Part shown: piece by piece, positions 40,648 to 49,929 of the stretch
How the letters are laid out: each line of letters starts with the position of its first letter
Position numbering within the stretch: position 1 is the stretch's first letter
Source: Alphaproteobacteria bacterium
Lineage (GTDB): Bacteria; Pseudomonadota; Alphaproteobacteria; Sphingomonadales; Sphingomonadaceae
Reading direction: 5' to 3'
Assembly (NCBI GenBank): GCA_003241875.1
Contig: QBLU01000005.1
Span: forward strand, 34,392 to 98,391
Length of the DNA stretch: 64,000 nt
Made by a program: the position numbers and the translations under genes
Notes under the pieces: model-generated
What the model was told of the DNA's origin: nothing
What the model saw: the letters and a program-made list of their open reading frames with translations, nothing else
The model's database searches: none

Positions 40648-41460
40648 CTACCCGCGCATCAGCCCCCGATAGCCCGCCGCAATCACCGTCTCGCAATGCC
40701 GCGACAGCGCCTTCCGGTTTGGAAAGTCGCCCGCCCGGACCGGCGGATGAAAGACCAGCTCCGCGCGTACCCGGCCCAGCGCCATGAACGCCATCGCGTG
40801 CGGCATCAATTCGGTATCGCCGATCCAGGCGAGGTCGGGCAGGCGTTCGCGGGTCACCGGCATGTTGTTGACGCGGGTATAAGCGATCGTCACCGGCTGG
40901 ATGATGCGGTCCGGCGCGCCGTCGGTGACCGCGAACAGCGACGATTTGAACGGCAGCACACCGATGCCGTCGCTGTTGGTGCCTTCGGGAAACAGAATGA
41001 TGTTGTCGCCGGCCGCCAGCCGTTCCGAAATCGCGTCGCGCTGTTCGCCGGTCGTGGTGCGCCGGGCGCGCTCGACATAGACGGTGCGCGCCAGCGTCGC
41101 CAGCCAGCCGACCATGCCCCAGCCGGCGACATCCGATTTGGCGACGAACGCCGCCCGGATGCGGGCGCCGAGCACCGGGATATCGGCCCAGGAGACATGG
41201 TTCGACACGAACAGCACGCCGCGTTCCCGCGACGGCCGGCCATGGCTGACGATGCGGATGCCCAAGGATCGCGACAGGCCGCGGTGGAACGCCATCGGCA
41301 ACCGCGCCTTGTGGCGACCGCCGAGCCCGCGCAGCAACAGTTCGGCGGGCACCAGCAGCGTGGCGGTGGTCAGGGCGCCGGCGATGGCCTTGGTGGGGCC
41401 GAGCCGCTGGAAACGCGGCGCGCGCGCCCGGCCGGCGAGGGCTTCGGCATCGGTCACCAA
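40648..41460 (-). CDS. plsC: 1-acyl-sn-glycerol-3-phosphate acyltransferase
   Basis: 270 residues. Acyltransferase block I 'SNHVSWAD' (86-93, the NHxxxxD motif), block II around 'FVAKSDVAGWG', block III 'ILFPEGTNSDG' (155-165), block IV 'IIQPVTIAYTRVN'. It makes phosphatidic acid from lysophosphatidic acid at the inner membrane; one N-terminal membrane segment is likely (about 24-46). It lies 10 bases downstream of fur on the same strand. Confidence 0.92.
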   Translation of the reverse strand: MVTDAEALAGRARAPRFQRLGPTKAIAGALTTATLLVPAELLLRGLGGRHKARLPMAFHRGLSRSLGIRIVSHGRPSRERGVLFVSNHVSWADIPVLGARIRAAFVAKSDVAGWGMVGWLATLARTVYVERARRTTTGEQRDAISERLAAGDNIILFPEGTNSDGIGVLPFKSSLFAVTDGAPDRIIQPVTIAYTRVNNMPVTRERLPDLAWIGDTELMPHAMAFMALGRVRAELVFHPPVRAGDFPNRKALSRHCETVIAAGYRGLMRG

Positions 41461-41470
41461 CGGGGGTGGA

Positions 41471-41893
41471 TCATTCGCCGGGCTTGTCCTTCACGCCGTA
41501 CAATTCCATGCGGTGGTCGACGAGGCGAAAGCCCAGCCGCGCCGCGATGCGGGCCTGCAAGTCCTCCAGCTCGGCATCGTGGAATTCGATGACATTGCCG
41601 GTTTCGACGTCGATCAGGTGGTCGTGATGCTCGTCCTGCACGGTTTCATAGCGCGAGCGGCCACCCTGGAATTCGTGGCGCTCGATGATGCCCGATTCCT
41701 CGAACAGCTTCACGGTGCGGTAGACGGTGGCGATCGAGATCTTGGGATCGACCGCGGCGACGCGGCGATGCAGCGCCTCGACATCGGGATGGTCGTCGAC
41801 CGCGCTCAACACCCGGGCGATGACACGCCGCTGCTCGGTGATGCGCAGGCCCTTTTTGAGGCACAGTGCCTCGACGTCGATGGATGCGCCCAT
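41471..41893 (-). CDS. fur: Fur family transcriptional regulator
   Basis: 140 residues. Winged helix (about 10-82) with 'ATVYRTVKLFEESGII', then a dimerisation/metal domain with 'DEHHDHLIDVETGNVIEF' (87-104; HHDH binds the regulatory metal). The CxxC structural zinc pair of typical Fur is absent ('IDVETG' stands at the usual first Cys position), as in alphaproteobacterial Fur/Mur proteins that respond to Fe or Mn. Located between mucR and plsC, the usual sphingomonad order. Confidence 0.93.
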   Translation of the reverse strand: MGASIDVEALCLKKGLRITEQRRVIARVLSAVDDHPDVEALHRRVAAVDPKISIATVYRTVKLFEESGIIERHEFQGGRSRYETVQDEHHDHLIDVETGNVIEFHDAELEDLQARIAARLGFRLVDHRMELYGVKDKPGE

Positions 41894-42015
41894 GGCCTAC
41901 CTTTCCTGCCGCCCGCCTTCAGATAGGCGGGCGGAGGAAAAGCGGCAAGCCGGGCGCGCGGTTTTGCCCGGCCGCAGCCTGTGTCAGGCCGGGGTCTTCC
42001 CGGCCGCGGTCTGTG

Positions 42016-42471
42016 TCAGGCCGGGGTCTTCCGCGGCCGGCCGCGGGGCTTGCCGCCGACCTTGGCGATGCGCTTGGTGCCAAGACCGATCGACTTGGCC
42101 AGGCTGCGGCGCTGTTCGGCATAGTTGGGGGCAACCATCGGATAATCCGCAGGCAGGCCCCATTTGGCGCGATACTGGTCCGGCGTCATGCCATAGCGTG
42201 TCATCAAGTGACGCTTCAGCATTTTCAGCTTCTTGCCGTCTTCCAGGCAGATGATGAAATCCGGCTTGATCGACGACCGCACCGAAACTGCCGGTTCCTG
42301 GCGGATTACCGGCGCTTCTGCCGGCGAACCAAGCTTGGCCAGCGTCGAATACACGCTTTCGATGACGCCCGGGACATCGCCCGGCGCGATCGTGTTGTTG
42401 GCGAAATGCGACGACACGATATCGGCTGTCAGCGCCAGCAGCTCATTATGGACCTGCGAACTCTCCGTCAT
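42016..42471 (-). CDS. MucR/Ros family zinc-finger transcriptional regulator
   Basis: 151 residues from the ATG with AAGGAT upstream. MucR core: 'FIICLEDGKKLKMLKRHLMTRYGMTPDQYRAKWGLPADYPMVAPNYA' (72-118, quoted in part only by key residues Cys75 and His88 of the zinc finger). The C-terminus is basic ('GKPRGRPRKTPA'), AT-hook-like. MucR proteins silence many AT-rich target genes and usually repress their own gene. About 120 bases separate it from fur downstream; no gene is seen in that space. Confidence 0.92.
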   Translation of the reverse strand: MTESSQVHNELLALTADIVSSHFANNTIAPGDVPGVIESVYSTLAKLGSPAEAPVIRQEPAVSVRSSIKPDFIICLEDGKKLKMLKRHLMTRYGMTPDQYRAKWGLPADYPMVAPNYAEQRRSLAKSIGLGTKRIAKVGGKPRGRPRKTPA

Positions 42472-42490
42472 ATTTTTTATCCTTGACCCG

Positions 42491-42512
42491 TTGCGGGAAC
42501 CTCCTCCCGCAA
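42491..42512 (-). promoter_or_regulatory. Leader hairpin upstream of mucR
   Basis: TTGCGGGA ACCTCC TCCCGCAA, an 8-bp perfect inverted repeat 20 bases before the mucR ATG, followed on the coding strand by AAGGATAAAAAAT. It could be a transcript hairpin or an operator; the AT-rich stretch after it is the kind of sequence MucR itself binds, which would fit autoregulation. Confidence 0.4.
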
Positions 42513-42559
42513 TGGTGGCCATGACGACAGTTTGTCACAAATGCAAGTGCGGTAAATGA

Positions 42560-43048
42560 TCAGGGCAAATCGTCCAGTCGTCGCCGCATTGTAATCGCGG
42601 CATAACGATCGCCCGAAGACCCGGCATAGTAGTCCGCACGACGGCCGACATCGACAAACCCCATCCGACGATAGAGGGCTCGTGCCGGCAGGTTATTTTC
42701 TCGGACTTCAAGAAAAACATCGGAAGCCCCCCGATGAAGCGAATCGTTACAAGCCGTTTCCAACAACAACCGGCCAAAGCCGCGTCCGCGATGTTCGGGG
42801 CGCACCGCGATCAGCAGCAGTTCCACTTCCGGTCCCGCGGCGCGCGACAGTGTGAAGCCGGCTGCGGCATTGTCGCGGTCGAACGCCTGGCGCGCGAAAC
42901 TGCCGGTCTGGCCGAGCGAGCCGCCCAGTTGCAGCGCCGACCAGGCTTCGCCGTAAACCGGGTCGAAGCTGGCGCGCATGACGTCCATCAGCGCGTCGAG
43001 GTGGCGTGCGTCGGCATGGCTGACGACGGGCCCGGCCAAGGTGCTCAT
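42560..43048 (-). CDS. rimI: GNAT acetyltransferase, RimI-type
   Basis: 162 residues from the ATG at 43048. GNAT signatures: 'LLLIAVRPEHRGRGFGRLLLE' region (about 77-97, acetyl-CoA loop RGRGFG), 'DVFLEVRENNLPARALYRRMGFVDVGRRADYY' (about 108-139). The ending with 'ARALYRRMGF' and position after tsaB identify it as RimI, which acetylates ribosomal protein S18 and related N-termini. Confidence 0.88.
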   Translation of the reverse strand: MSTLAGPVVSHADARHLDALMDVMRASFDPVYGEAWSALQLGGSLGQTGSFARQAFDRDNAAAGFTLSRAAGPEVELLLIAVRPEHRGRGFGRLLLETACNDSLHRGASDVFLEVRENNLPARALYRRMGFVDVGRRADYYAGSSGDRYAAITMRRRLDDLP

Positions 43049-43085
43049 GCAGGCAATCCCATCCGCGCTATTTATGACGGGATCA

Positions 43086-43670
43086 TCACAGCGGCAACAC
43101 GGCATCGGGCGGCCGGACGTAAAGCGCTTGCGGTGCGAGGTCGCGGGCGCCGGCGGGCAGGTGCAGCGCGAACGCGACGTCGGGCTGGCCGTGGTGGACC
43201 GCCGTTGCCGGGGCCATGGCGCCGGCGGTGGCCCCCGGTGTCGCCGCGGCGGCATCGGTGGTCACGGTGGCGATGGCGCCGGCGTCGAACCCCGCGGTGA
43301 TCGCCTGGCTGAGCACCTGGCCGCGTCCGGCGTCGAGCAGCACGGTGACCAGCGCCAGGTCCGGCGCCTCGGCAAAGGCGCGCGCCGCGACCAGCGCCGC
43401 GCCGGTGCAGCCGGTCACCGGCACGCCCCAGGCCAGCCCGAGCGCCCGCGCCGCGGCAATGCCGATGCGGATGCCGGTGAAGCTGCCCGGCCCCAGGTCG
43501 ACGATGATCGCATCGGCGCGGCCGTCGCCCATCAGCGCGGCGATCGCCGGCAGCAACGCCTCGGCATGGCCGCGCCCGATGATGTCGTGGCGGTGGCCGA
43601 CCAGCGCGCCGCCGTCGAACAGCGCCAGCGACAGCGCCGGCGAGGCGGTGGAAAGCGCCAGGATCCTCAC
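43086..43670 (-). CDS. tsaB: tRNA t6A37 biosynthesis protein TsaB
   Basis: 194 residues from a GTG start at 43670 (no ATG is available in a sensible place). ASKHA fold: 'RILALSTASPALSLALF', 'HAEALLPAI', 'IIVDLGPGSFTGIRIGIAAARALGLAWG' (about 60-87), 'VLLDAGRGQV'. It is the partner of TsaD in making threonylcarbamoyl-adenosine. It sits directly before rimI, 37 bases apart, in an operon with the nitroreductase upstream. Confidence 0.9.
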   Translation of the reverse strand: MRILALSTASPALSLALFDGGALVGHRHDIIGRGHAEALLPAIAALMGDGRADAIIVDLGPGSFTGIRIGIAAARALGLAWGVPVTGCTGAALVAARAFAEAPDLALVTVLLDAGRGQVLSQAITAGFDAGAIATVTTDAAAATPGATAGAMAPATAVHHGQPDVAFALHLPAGARDLAPQALYVRPPDAVLPL

Positions 43671-43680
43671 GGCATGGCCC

Positions 43681-44274
43681 TCACAGGATGCTGGCAGCCT
43701 CCTCGAAGGCGAGGCGCGGCAGCCGCGGGAACAGGCCCTCGCCGTTGCCCTTGCCGATCGAGCAGATGAAATTGGTCTCGACGTCGGTGCCGGCCCAGAA
43801 CTGCGCGTCGACCGCTGCCTTGTCGAATCCCGACATCGGGCCGGTGTCCCAGCCCAGCGCCCGCGCCGCGATGACCAGATAGGCGCCCTGCAGCGACGAA
43901 TTGCGGAACGCCGTCTCGCGCGCCACCGTCTCGCTGCCGGTGAACCAGCTGCGCGCATCGGCATGCGGAAACAATTGCGGCAGCTTGTCGTAGAATTTCG
44001 TGTCGAAGCCGATGATGGCGGTGACCGGCGCCGCCAGCACCTTGGGCCGGTTCGCCTCGCTGACACACTTTCCTAATTTTGTCTTGGCGTCACCCGAGGT
44101 CACGAACAAGAATCGCGCCGGCGACGAGTTGGCCGAGGTCGGGCCCATCTTCACCAGGTCGTAAAGGGCACGCAAATCCGCCTCGGTGACCGGCTGCTGC
44201 GACCAGCCATATTGGGTCCGTGCCTCCCGAAACACCAGGTCGAGGGCTTTGTCGTCGAGCGGCGTGCCGGGCAT
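43681..44274 (-). CDS. Nitroreductase family, malonic semialdehyde reductase-like
   Basis: 197 residues from the ATG at 44274. FMN-dependent nitroreductase fold: '[15 protein letters not shown]' (14-28), '[21 protein letters not shown]' (about 38-58), '[29 protein letters not shown]'. This matches the HadB/RutE group that reduces malonic semialdehyde or similar small aldehydes with NAD(P)H; the true substrate here is not known. It is placed between nfu and tsaB on the same strand. Confidence 0.88.
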   Translation of the reverse strand: MPGTPLDDKALDLVFREARTQYGWSQQPVTEADLRALYDLVKMGPTSANSSPARFLFVTSGDAKTKLGKCVSEANRPKVLAAPVTAIIGFDTKFYDKLPQLFPHADARSWFTGSETVARETAFRNSSLQGAYLVIAARALGWDTGPMSGFDKAAVDAQFWAGTDVETNFICSIGKGNGEGLFPRLPRLAFEEAASIL

Positions 44275-44299
44275 GGTCGTCCTTTTAAATCGCAGCAGG

Positions 44300-44854
44300 T
44301 CAGATGGCGCGGACGTCGGTGACTTCCGGGACATAATATTTCAGCAGCGATTCGATACCCATCTTCAGCGTCGCCGTCGATGACGGGCAGCCGGCGCAGG
44401 CGCCCTGCATTTCCAGGAACACGGTGCCGCGGTTGAAGCCGCGATAGACGATGTCGCCGCCATCGCCGGCCACCTGCGGCCGGATGCGGGTGTCGATCAG
44501 CTCGTTTATCTGGGCGACGATCTCGGCATCCTCGGGGTCGTCGTTGATGACCGGGCCGGTCGCGGCTGTGGTAAACAGCGGCGCCCCCGAGCTGAAATGA
44601 TCGACCAGCACGCCGAGCACTTGCGGCTTCAGCTCGGTCCATTCGGCCGAACCTTCCGCCTTGGTAACGCTGATGAAATCGCTGCCGAAGAACACGCCGG
44701 AGACATCGCCCAGGCTGAACAGCGCGCTCGCCAGCGGCGACGCTTCGGCGGCTTCGGGCGTGGCGAAATCAGTGGTGGCGCCGTCGGTGACGCTGCGGCC
44801 GGGCCGGAACATCAGCGTGGCGGGATTGGGGGTGCGCTCGGTTTCGATGAACAT
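44300..44854 (-). CDS. NifU-like iron-sulfur carrier (Nfu)
   Basis: 184 residues. N-terminal Nfu-N domain: '[19 protein letters not shown]', '[19 protein letters not shown]'. C-terminal NifU domain with '[16 protein letters not shown]' and the cluster-binding Cys153-x-x-Cys156 in 'GACAGCPSS'. It delivers Fe-S clusters to target enzymes. The architecture is the alphaproteobacterial/mitochondrial Nfu1 type. Confidence 0.93.
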   Translation of the reverse strand: MFIETERTPNPATLMFRPGRSVTDGATTDFATPEAAEASPLASALFSLGDVSGVFFGSDFISVTKAEGSAEWTELKPQVLGVLVDHFSSGAPLFTTAATGPVINDDPEDAEIVAQINELIDTRIRPQVAGDGGDIVYRGFNRGTVFLEMQGACAGCPSSTATLKMGIESLLKYYVPEVTDVRAI

Positions 44855-44947
44855 CTGGGCCTCGATGGTCGGGGATCAACGGCCTCGATGTGGCGGGTCG
44901 GCGACGGGGAATCAAGCCGAAAGACGACGAATGTCATCCGATTTCGC

Positions 44948-45412
44948 TCAGGTAAGCGATTCCAGCCGTTCCCGCTCCAGCCCACCCGGCACGATCATCA
45001 CGACGCACGGCAACTGCCCGGCGCGTTCCCCCGTGAAAAAGCTGATCAGCGGCCCCGGCGCGCCGCGTGACGCGGCGCCGAGCACCAGCGCCCGCACCGT
45101 GGCGTCGCCGCGTACATAGTCGAACAGCACCGGCGCCGCCTCGCCTTCGAGGATCAGCGTCGCCGGCCGCGCCCCTGCCAGCGCCTCCGCCTCGTCCGCG
45201 AGCGAGGCCAGCAGCGCCGTCGCTTCCTCGTGCGCCTCGGCGGCCATCGCTTCCTGCACGGCGCCCCATTGCATGAATTCGGGCGGCGCGATGACATGGA
45301 CCAACGTCACCCGCGCCCCGACATGCCCGGCCCTGAGCGCCGCAAAGCGCAGCGCGACACGGCTTTCGTCGCTCTGGTCGATGACGACCAGATAATTGGG
45401 CGCGGTTTCCAT
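44948..45412 (-). CDS. Universal stress protein family
   Basis: 154 residues from the ATG at 45412. UspA fold: 'NYLVVIDQSDESRVALRFAALRAG' (6-29), 'RVTLVHVI', then 'VLGAASRGAP' where ATP-binding members have G-2x-G-9x-G. The glycine motif is only partly kept, so nucleotide binding is uncertain. About 90 bases upstream of nfu on the same strand. Confidence 0.85.
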   Translation of the reverse strand: METAPNYLVVIDQSDESRVALRFAALRAGHVGARVTLVHVIAPPEFMQWGAVQEAMAAEAHEEATALLASLADEAEALAGARPATLILEGEAAPVLFDYVRGDATVRALVLGAASRGAPGPLISFFTGERAGQLPCVVMIVPGGLERERLESLT

Positions 45413-45509
45413 CGCCGCACAGGCTACAGCCAAAGCCGGGCAGGGCAAAGCCCGGCATATTGCCGACCCCGCCGCGGCGGCGGTATCATGCGGCAGGGCG
45501 GGACCGACG

Positions 45510-45941
45510 ATGACGAACACGGCCAACAAGACACAAGCCACCGGCGACGATGTCGCGGCCTTCATCGCCGCCGTCCCCGATGCCGGGCAGGCCGCCGATG
45601 CGCAACAACTGTGCACGCTGATGCAGCGCCTGTCGGGCGCGCCGCCGGCGCTGTGGGGGCCGTCGATCATCGGCTTCGGCCGCTATCGCTACCGTTACGA
45701 CAGCGGCCGCGAGGGCGAAATGTGCCGCATCGGCTTTTCCCCGCGCAAGGGCCAGACGGTGCTCTATCTCACCGACGGCCATGCCGGCCATGCCGACGCC
45801 CTGGCGCGGCTCGGCCGTCACAAGACCGGCAAATCCTGCCTGTACATCCGCCGCCTCGCCGATATCGACCTCGGCGTCCTCGAAACCATCATCGCCGGCT
45901 CGCTGGCGTGGATGGCGCAAACCTATCCCGACCAGCCCTGA
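45510..45941 (+). CDS. DUF1801 family protein
   Basis: 143 residues. DUF1801 pattern: 'DVAAFIAAVPDAGQAADAQ' (14-32), 'GFGRYRYRYDSGREGEM', 'IGFSPRKGQTVLYLTDG' (73-89), 'KTGKSCLYIRRLADIDLGVLE' (105-125). Function unknown; members may be small ligand-binding YdhG-like proteins. Its 3' end overlaps the convergent CoA-transferase gene by 19 bases. Confidence 0.9.
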   Translation: MTNTANKTQATGDDVAAFIAAVPDAGQAADAQQLCTLMQRLSGAPPALWGPSIIGFGRYRYRYDSGREGEMCRIGFSPRKGQTVLYLTDGHAGHADALARLGRHKTGKSCLYIRRLADIDLGVLETIIAGSLAWMAQTYPDQP

Positions 45942-47002
45942 TCGGGAGTGACGCCGGGCCGCCAGGCGTCGTCATCGGCAAAGCGGATCGCCGGGGCGAT
46001 ATGGTGGGCGCCATCGGCATCGGTGACGACCAGACCCGATCGCTTGAGGCCATCGGCCAGGTCTCGCACCGGGGCAAAGGCGACATCGCGGCCGGCGAAC
46101 CAGGCCACCCATTCGGCCTGCGTCCGGGTGGCGAAGGTTTCGGCCAGATACGCCCGCAGCGGCGCCTGCGCCGGCCCGGCCTCCGCCGCGGCCAGCGGCA
46201 GCAGGTCCGGCCGGCCGAGATCGCCGAGCAGCGTGCGGGCGAATTTCAGCTCGCGCCCGCACAGCACGACGTGGCGGCCATCAGCACAGGCATAGACATT
46301 GTAGAACGCCGCACCACCCAGCGACCGCTGGTCCGCCGACCGCGGCGCCGGGCCGCCGGCGACGGCCAGCCCGGCGACATGCGCGGTCCACGGCAGCAGC
46401 GTCGCCTGCATGGCGATGTCGATGTAATCGCCGCGCCCGGTCCGCGCCCGACCGATCAGCGCCATCAGCACGGCCGACAGCCCGGTCAGCCCGGCGCTCA
46501 TGTCCGACGCGGCGACGCCCGGCACCACCGGCGTGCCGTCGGGGCCATCGTTGAGCGCCAGCAATCCCGATTCGGCCCAGATGCCGAGGTCGTGCGCCGG
46601 GTGATCGGCCATCGGCCCGGCCTGGCCGAACGCCGAGATCGCGCAATAGACGATACCGGGATGGCGCGCGGCGACGGCGGCATAGTCAAAGCCCAGCCGC
46701 GCCATGACGCCGGGGCGAAATCCCTCCACCAGCACATCGGCACCGGCGATCAGGTCCCATAGCGCCGCGGCGCCGGCCGGCGTCTTCAGGTCGAGCGTCA
46801 CCGCCGTCTTGCCGCGGTTGAGGTTGCGGAACCAGACGCTGTGCCCCGCCTCGAATGGGCCCTGCTGGCGCGCCGGATCGCCGGCCGGCGGCTCGACCTT
46901 GACGACCGTCGCGCCCTGGTCGGCCATCATCACCGTCAGCATCGGCCCCGGCAGGAACTGCGACAGGTCGATGACGCGGATGCCCGCCAGCTTGCCGGTC
47001 AC
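45923..47002 (-). CDS. CaiB/BaiF family CoA-transferase
   Basis: 359 residues from a GTG at 47002, chosen for the GAGGGAG site upstream. Class III CoA-transferase features: 'LAGIRVIDLSQFLPGPMLTVMMADQGATVVKVEPP' region (5-39), 'GHSVWFRNLNRGKTAVTLDLK', 'LVEGFRPGVMARLGFDY', 'HDLGIWAESGLLAL' (catalytic Asp region). It transfers CoA between carboxylic acids; the substrate is unknown (alpha-methylacyl-CoA racemases of the same fold are an alternative). Confidence 0.9.
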   Translation of the reverse strand: MTGKLAGIRVIDLSQFLPGPMLTVMMADQGATVVKVEPPAGDPARQQGPFEAGHSVWFRNLNRGKTAVTLDLKTPAGAAALWDLIAGADVLVEGFRPGVMARLGFDYAAVAARHPGIVYCAISAFGQAGPMADHPAHDLGIWAESGLLALNDGPDGTPVVPGVAASDMSAGLTGLSAVLMALIGRARTGRGDYIDIAMQATLLPWTAHVAGLAVAGGPAPRSADQRSLGGAAFYNVYACADGRHVVLCGRELKFARTLLGDLGRPDLLPLAAAEAGPAQAPLRAYLAETFATRTQAEWVAWFAGRDVAFAPVRDLADGLKRSGLVVTDADGAHHIAPAIRFADDDAWRPGVTPDQGWSG

Positions 47003-47128
47003 GCGCGGACTCCCTCGCTCATCGGACGCCTGCTTTGGTCGCACCCGCCGCCAAGTCAATGGCGCGTCGATAGCGCGGGCAATTGACCGGGTGACGCGCG
47101 GCCCCTGCCCCGGCTATGGCTGGCGGCG

Positions 47129-48055
47129 ATGGATCTTTATCTTCCCATCGCCGAAATGTCGGTCAATGCGCTGGTCATCATCCTGCTTGGCGGCGGGGTG
47201 GGCTTCCTGTCGGGCATGTTCGGCGTCGGCGGCGGCTTCCTGACGACGCCGCTGCTGATCTTCTACGGCATCCCGCCCGCCATCGCCGTCGCATCGTCGG
47301 CGACGCAGATCACCGGATCGAGCGTATCGGGTGCGCTGGCCTATTGGCGGCGTGGCCAGGTCGACCTGAAAATGGGCTGGGTGATGGTGCTGGGCGGGGT
47401 CATCGGCGCCGGAATCGGCCAGATCGTGTTTCGCGCGCTGCAGAAAATCGGCCAGATCGATGTCACCATCGCCATCATCTATGTGCTGTTCCTCGGCATC
47501 ATCGGCGCGCTGATGCTGCGCGAGGCGCTGGGCGCGCTGCGGCTGGCCCGCGCCGTGGCCGCCGGCGCGCCGCGCCCGCCCACCCGGCTGCGCCGCCACG
47601 TCCCCTGGATCGCGGCCCTGCCCGGCAAGACCCGCTTCTACAAATCGGGGCTCTACATCTCGCCGCTGGCGCCGCTGCTGCTCGGCGTCGGCGTCGGCGT
47701 GCTGACCGTCATCATGGGCGTCGGCGGCGGCTTCATCATGGTGCCGGCGATGATCTACCTGCTCGGCATGTCGGCGAGCGCCGTCGTCGGCACCTCGCTG
47801 TTCCAGATCATCTTCGTCACCGCGGCGACGACGCTGCTGCATGCCACCTCGTCGAAATCGGTCGATATCGTGCTGGCGCTGCTGCTGCTCGTCGGCGGCG
47901 TCGCCGGCGCCCAGGTCGGCGTCCGCGCCGCCCAGCAGCTGCGGCCCGAAAAGCTGCGGCTGGCGCTGGCGCTGATCGTGCTGGCGGTGGCGGCCCGGCT
48001 GCTGTGGGGGCTGACGGTGCGGCCGGCGGCGCTGTACACCCTGTACGGCCAGTGA
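47129..48055 (+). CDS. TauE/SafE family sulfite/sulfonate exporter-like protein
   Basis: 308 residues, about eight membrane helices in two halves, each with the family's Gly-rich entry: 'GGGVGFLSGMFGVGGGFLTTPLLIF' (about 18-42) and 'GVGVGVLTVIMGVGGGFIMVPAMIYLLG' (about 187-214). TauE/SafE proteins move sulfite, sulfoacetate or other small anions. Its stop overlaps the start of the next gene by one base, and that partner (TIGR02186 type) commonly follows this exporter. Confidence 0.9.
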   Translation: MDLYLPIAEMSVNALVIILLGGGVGFLSGMFGVGGGFLTTPLLIFYGIPPAIAVASSATQITGSSVSGALAYWRRGQVDLKMGWVMVLGGVIGAGIGQIVFRALQKIGQIDVTIAIIYVLFLGIIGALMLREALGALRLARAVAAGAPRPPTRLRRHVPWIAALPGKTRFYKSGLYISPLAPLLLGVGVGVLTVIMGVGGGFIMVPAMIYLLGMSASAVVGTSLFQIIFVTAATTLLHATSSKSVDIVLALLLLVGGVAGAQVGVRAAQQLRPEKLRLALALIVLAVAARLLWGLTVRPAALYTLYGQ

Positions 48056-48828
48056 TGCGGCCGGGCACCCTCCTCGCCGCGCTCGGGCTCGCCGTCGCGA
48101 TGCCGTCCACGCTGTCGGCGGCGCCGCCGACGACGCTGATCACCGACATCAGCCAGGGCCGGATCGACATCAACACGACCTTCAAGGGCGCCGACCTGCT
48201 GGTCTTCGGCGCCATCCAGTACCCCGCCGGTGCCGTTCCCGACGCCCCGCCCGACATCGCCATCGTCGTGCGCGGGCCGACCGAGCCGGTGACGGTGCGC
48301 CGCCGGGAACGGGTGGTCGGCATCTGGCTCAACACCGATTCGGTGCGGTTCGAAAGCGTGCCGGGTTTCTACGCGGTGGCGACGACGCGCCCGATCGACG
48401 ACCTCGCCGACGATCGCATTACCGCCATCTATGAAATCGGCATCCGCAACCTCCAGCTCGCCCCGGCCAGCGGCGCCAGCGATGCCGAAACGACAGCGTT
48501 CGAACGCGGCCTGATCGCCCAGAAACAGCGCAGCGGGCTGTTCGCTGAGATCGCCGGCGGCGTCAGCGTCACCCGCAACGTGCTGTACCGGGCGCGCATC
48601 ACCATCCCGGCGGCGGTCCCGGTCGGGGACTATACCGCCGAGATCCACCTCATCCGCAAGGGCCGCGTCATCGCCAGCTCGACGACCCCGATCAGCATCG
48701 GCAAATCGGGCTTCGAACGCTGGATCTATGTGATGGCCCAGGAACATAGCCTCGCCTATGGCCTGGCAGCGGTGGCGGCGGCGCTGCTCGCCGGCTGGAT
48801 CGCCAGCATCGTGACGCGGCGGAGCTGA
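48055..48828 (+). CDS. TIGR02186-type exported membrane-anchored protein
   Basis: 257 residues. Signal peptide (1 to about 22), a beta-rich periplasmic part ('TLITDISQGRIDINTTFKGADLLVFGAI' region 26-53; 'ARITIPAAVPVGDYTAEIHLI'), and one C-terminal membrane helix (about 235-252) after 'FERWIYVMAQEHS'. This matches the alphaproteobacterial family of TauE-linked transmembrane proteins; function unknown. The ATG overlaps the exporter stop (TGATG). Confidence 0.85.
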   Translation: MRPGTLLAALGLAVAMPSTLSAAPPTTLITDISQGRIDINTTFKGADLLVFGAIQYPAGAVPDAPPDIAIVVRGPTEPVTVRRRERVVGIWLNTDSVRFESVPGFYAVATTRPIDDLADDRITAIYEIGIRNLQLAPASGASDAETTAFERGLIAQKQRSGLFAEIAGGVSVTRNVLYRARITIPAAVPVGDYTAEIHLIRKGRVIASSTTPISIGKSGFERWIYVMAQEHSLAYGLAAVAAALLAGWIASIVTRRS

Positions 48829-49004
48829 ACCGCGGCCGCGGCGATGGCCACGAAGCGGCCACAAGCCTGTGAATAACCCCTCGCCGACTCGGGCTTTTTC
48901 CTGTAGCGTCGGGGGTGGAGCAATTTCGGTTTCGACGCTTTGGACTACACCGCATCGCCGCCGACGAGCCCACTCGTACTGACTATGGAAGACTTGGACA
49001 TAAA

Positions 49005-49853
49005 ATGAGCTTTGATCGACGCGGACGTGGTTCCGGGCGTGGTGGTGGTTTCGACAAGCGCGAGCGCGGGTTCGACCAGTTCGAGGGCGGTGGCGGCGGC
49101 TACGGCGGCGGCGGCGGCGGTGATCGTTTCGGCGGTGGCGGCGGCGGCGGATACGGCGGCGGCGGCGGTGATCGCTTCGGCGGCGGCGGCGGCAGCCGAT
49201 TCGGCGGCGGTGGTGCCGGCGGCGGCGGTGGCTTCGGCGGTCGCCCTGGTGGCGGCGGCTTCGGCGGCCCGCGCCCCCCGCGCGACATGGGCCCCGGCGT
49301 GGTGCTCGGCACCGCCAAGGGTGTCGTCAAGTTCTTCAATGGTCAAAAGGGCTTCGGCTTCGTCGTTCGCGATGACGGCGGCGAAGACGTTTTCGTCCAC
49401 ATCTCGGCCGTGGAAGCCGCCGGCCTGACCGGTCTCGCCGACGGCCAGCCGATGGAATTCACCCTGACAGAGCGCAATGGCCGCGTCTCGGCGACCGACC
49501 TGGTCATCGAAGGCGAGCCGCTGCCGGTCACCGATCGCGCCCCGCCGCGTGAACCGCGCGAAGGCGGCTTCGGCGATCGTCCGCCGCGTCCGGCCAGCGG
49601 CGGCTTCGGCCGCGACCGCGATGCCGCGCCGGCCACCAACGGCCAGCGCGTCGAAGGTACCGTGAAGTTCTTCAACGGCCAAAAGGGCTTTGGCTTCATC
49701 CAGCGTGAAGACGGCGGTCCCGATGCGTTTGTCCACATCTCGGCCGTCGAACGCGCCGGCATGTCGAACCTCAACGAAGGCCAGCGCGTCTCGTTCGAGC
49801 TCGAGGAAGATCGTCGCGGCAAGCAGGCAGCGGTGAACATCACCTCGCTGTAA
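49005..49853 (+). CDS. Double cold-shock domain protein with RGG/glycine-rich N-terminus
   Basis: 282 residues from the ATG at 49005. Residues 1-98 are low-complexity: '[12 protein letters not shown]', then repeats of [10 protein letters not shown] and DRFGGGG. Two cold-shock domains follow: 104-168 (RNP1 'KGFGFV', RNP2 'VFVHIS') and 216-280 ('KGFGFI', 'AFVHIS'). The linker (175-213) is Pro/Arg-rich. Double-CSD proteins are typical of alphaproteobacteria; the long RGG-type extension resembles eukaryotic RNA-binding proteins and may drive RNA binding or condensation. The preceding ~175 bases hold no gene and may be a long 5' leader as in other csp genes. Confidence 0.92.
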   Translation: MSFDRRGRGSGRGGGFDKRERGFDQFEGGGGGYGGGGGGDRFGGGGGGGYGGGGGDRFGGGGGSRFGGGGAGGGGGFGGRPGGGGFGGPRPPRDMGPGVVLGTAKGVVKFFNGQKGFGFVVRDDGGEDVFVHISAVEAAGLTGLADGQPMEFTLTERNGRVSATDLVIEGEPLPVTDRAPPREPREGGFGDRPPRPASGGFGRDRDAAPATNGQRVEGTVKFFNGQKGFGFIQREDGGPDAFVHISAVERAGMSNLNEGQRVSFELEEDRRGKQAAVNITSL

Positions 49854-49876
49854 ACGCTGCGTCATTCAGTCTGCGG

Positions 49877-49911
49877 AAAGGGCGGTCCTGCAACAGCGGG
49901 GCCGCCCTTTT
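49877..49911 (+). terminator. Intrinsic terminator after the cold-shock gene
   Basis: AAAGGGCGGTCC pairs with GGGGCCGCCCTTT (one G-U pair) around a ten-base loop and ends in TTTT. It starts 23 bases after the stop codon. Confidence 0.85.
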
Positions 49912-49929
49912 CACGTCCGGAGACCTGCG

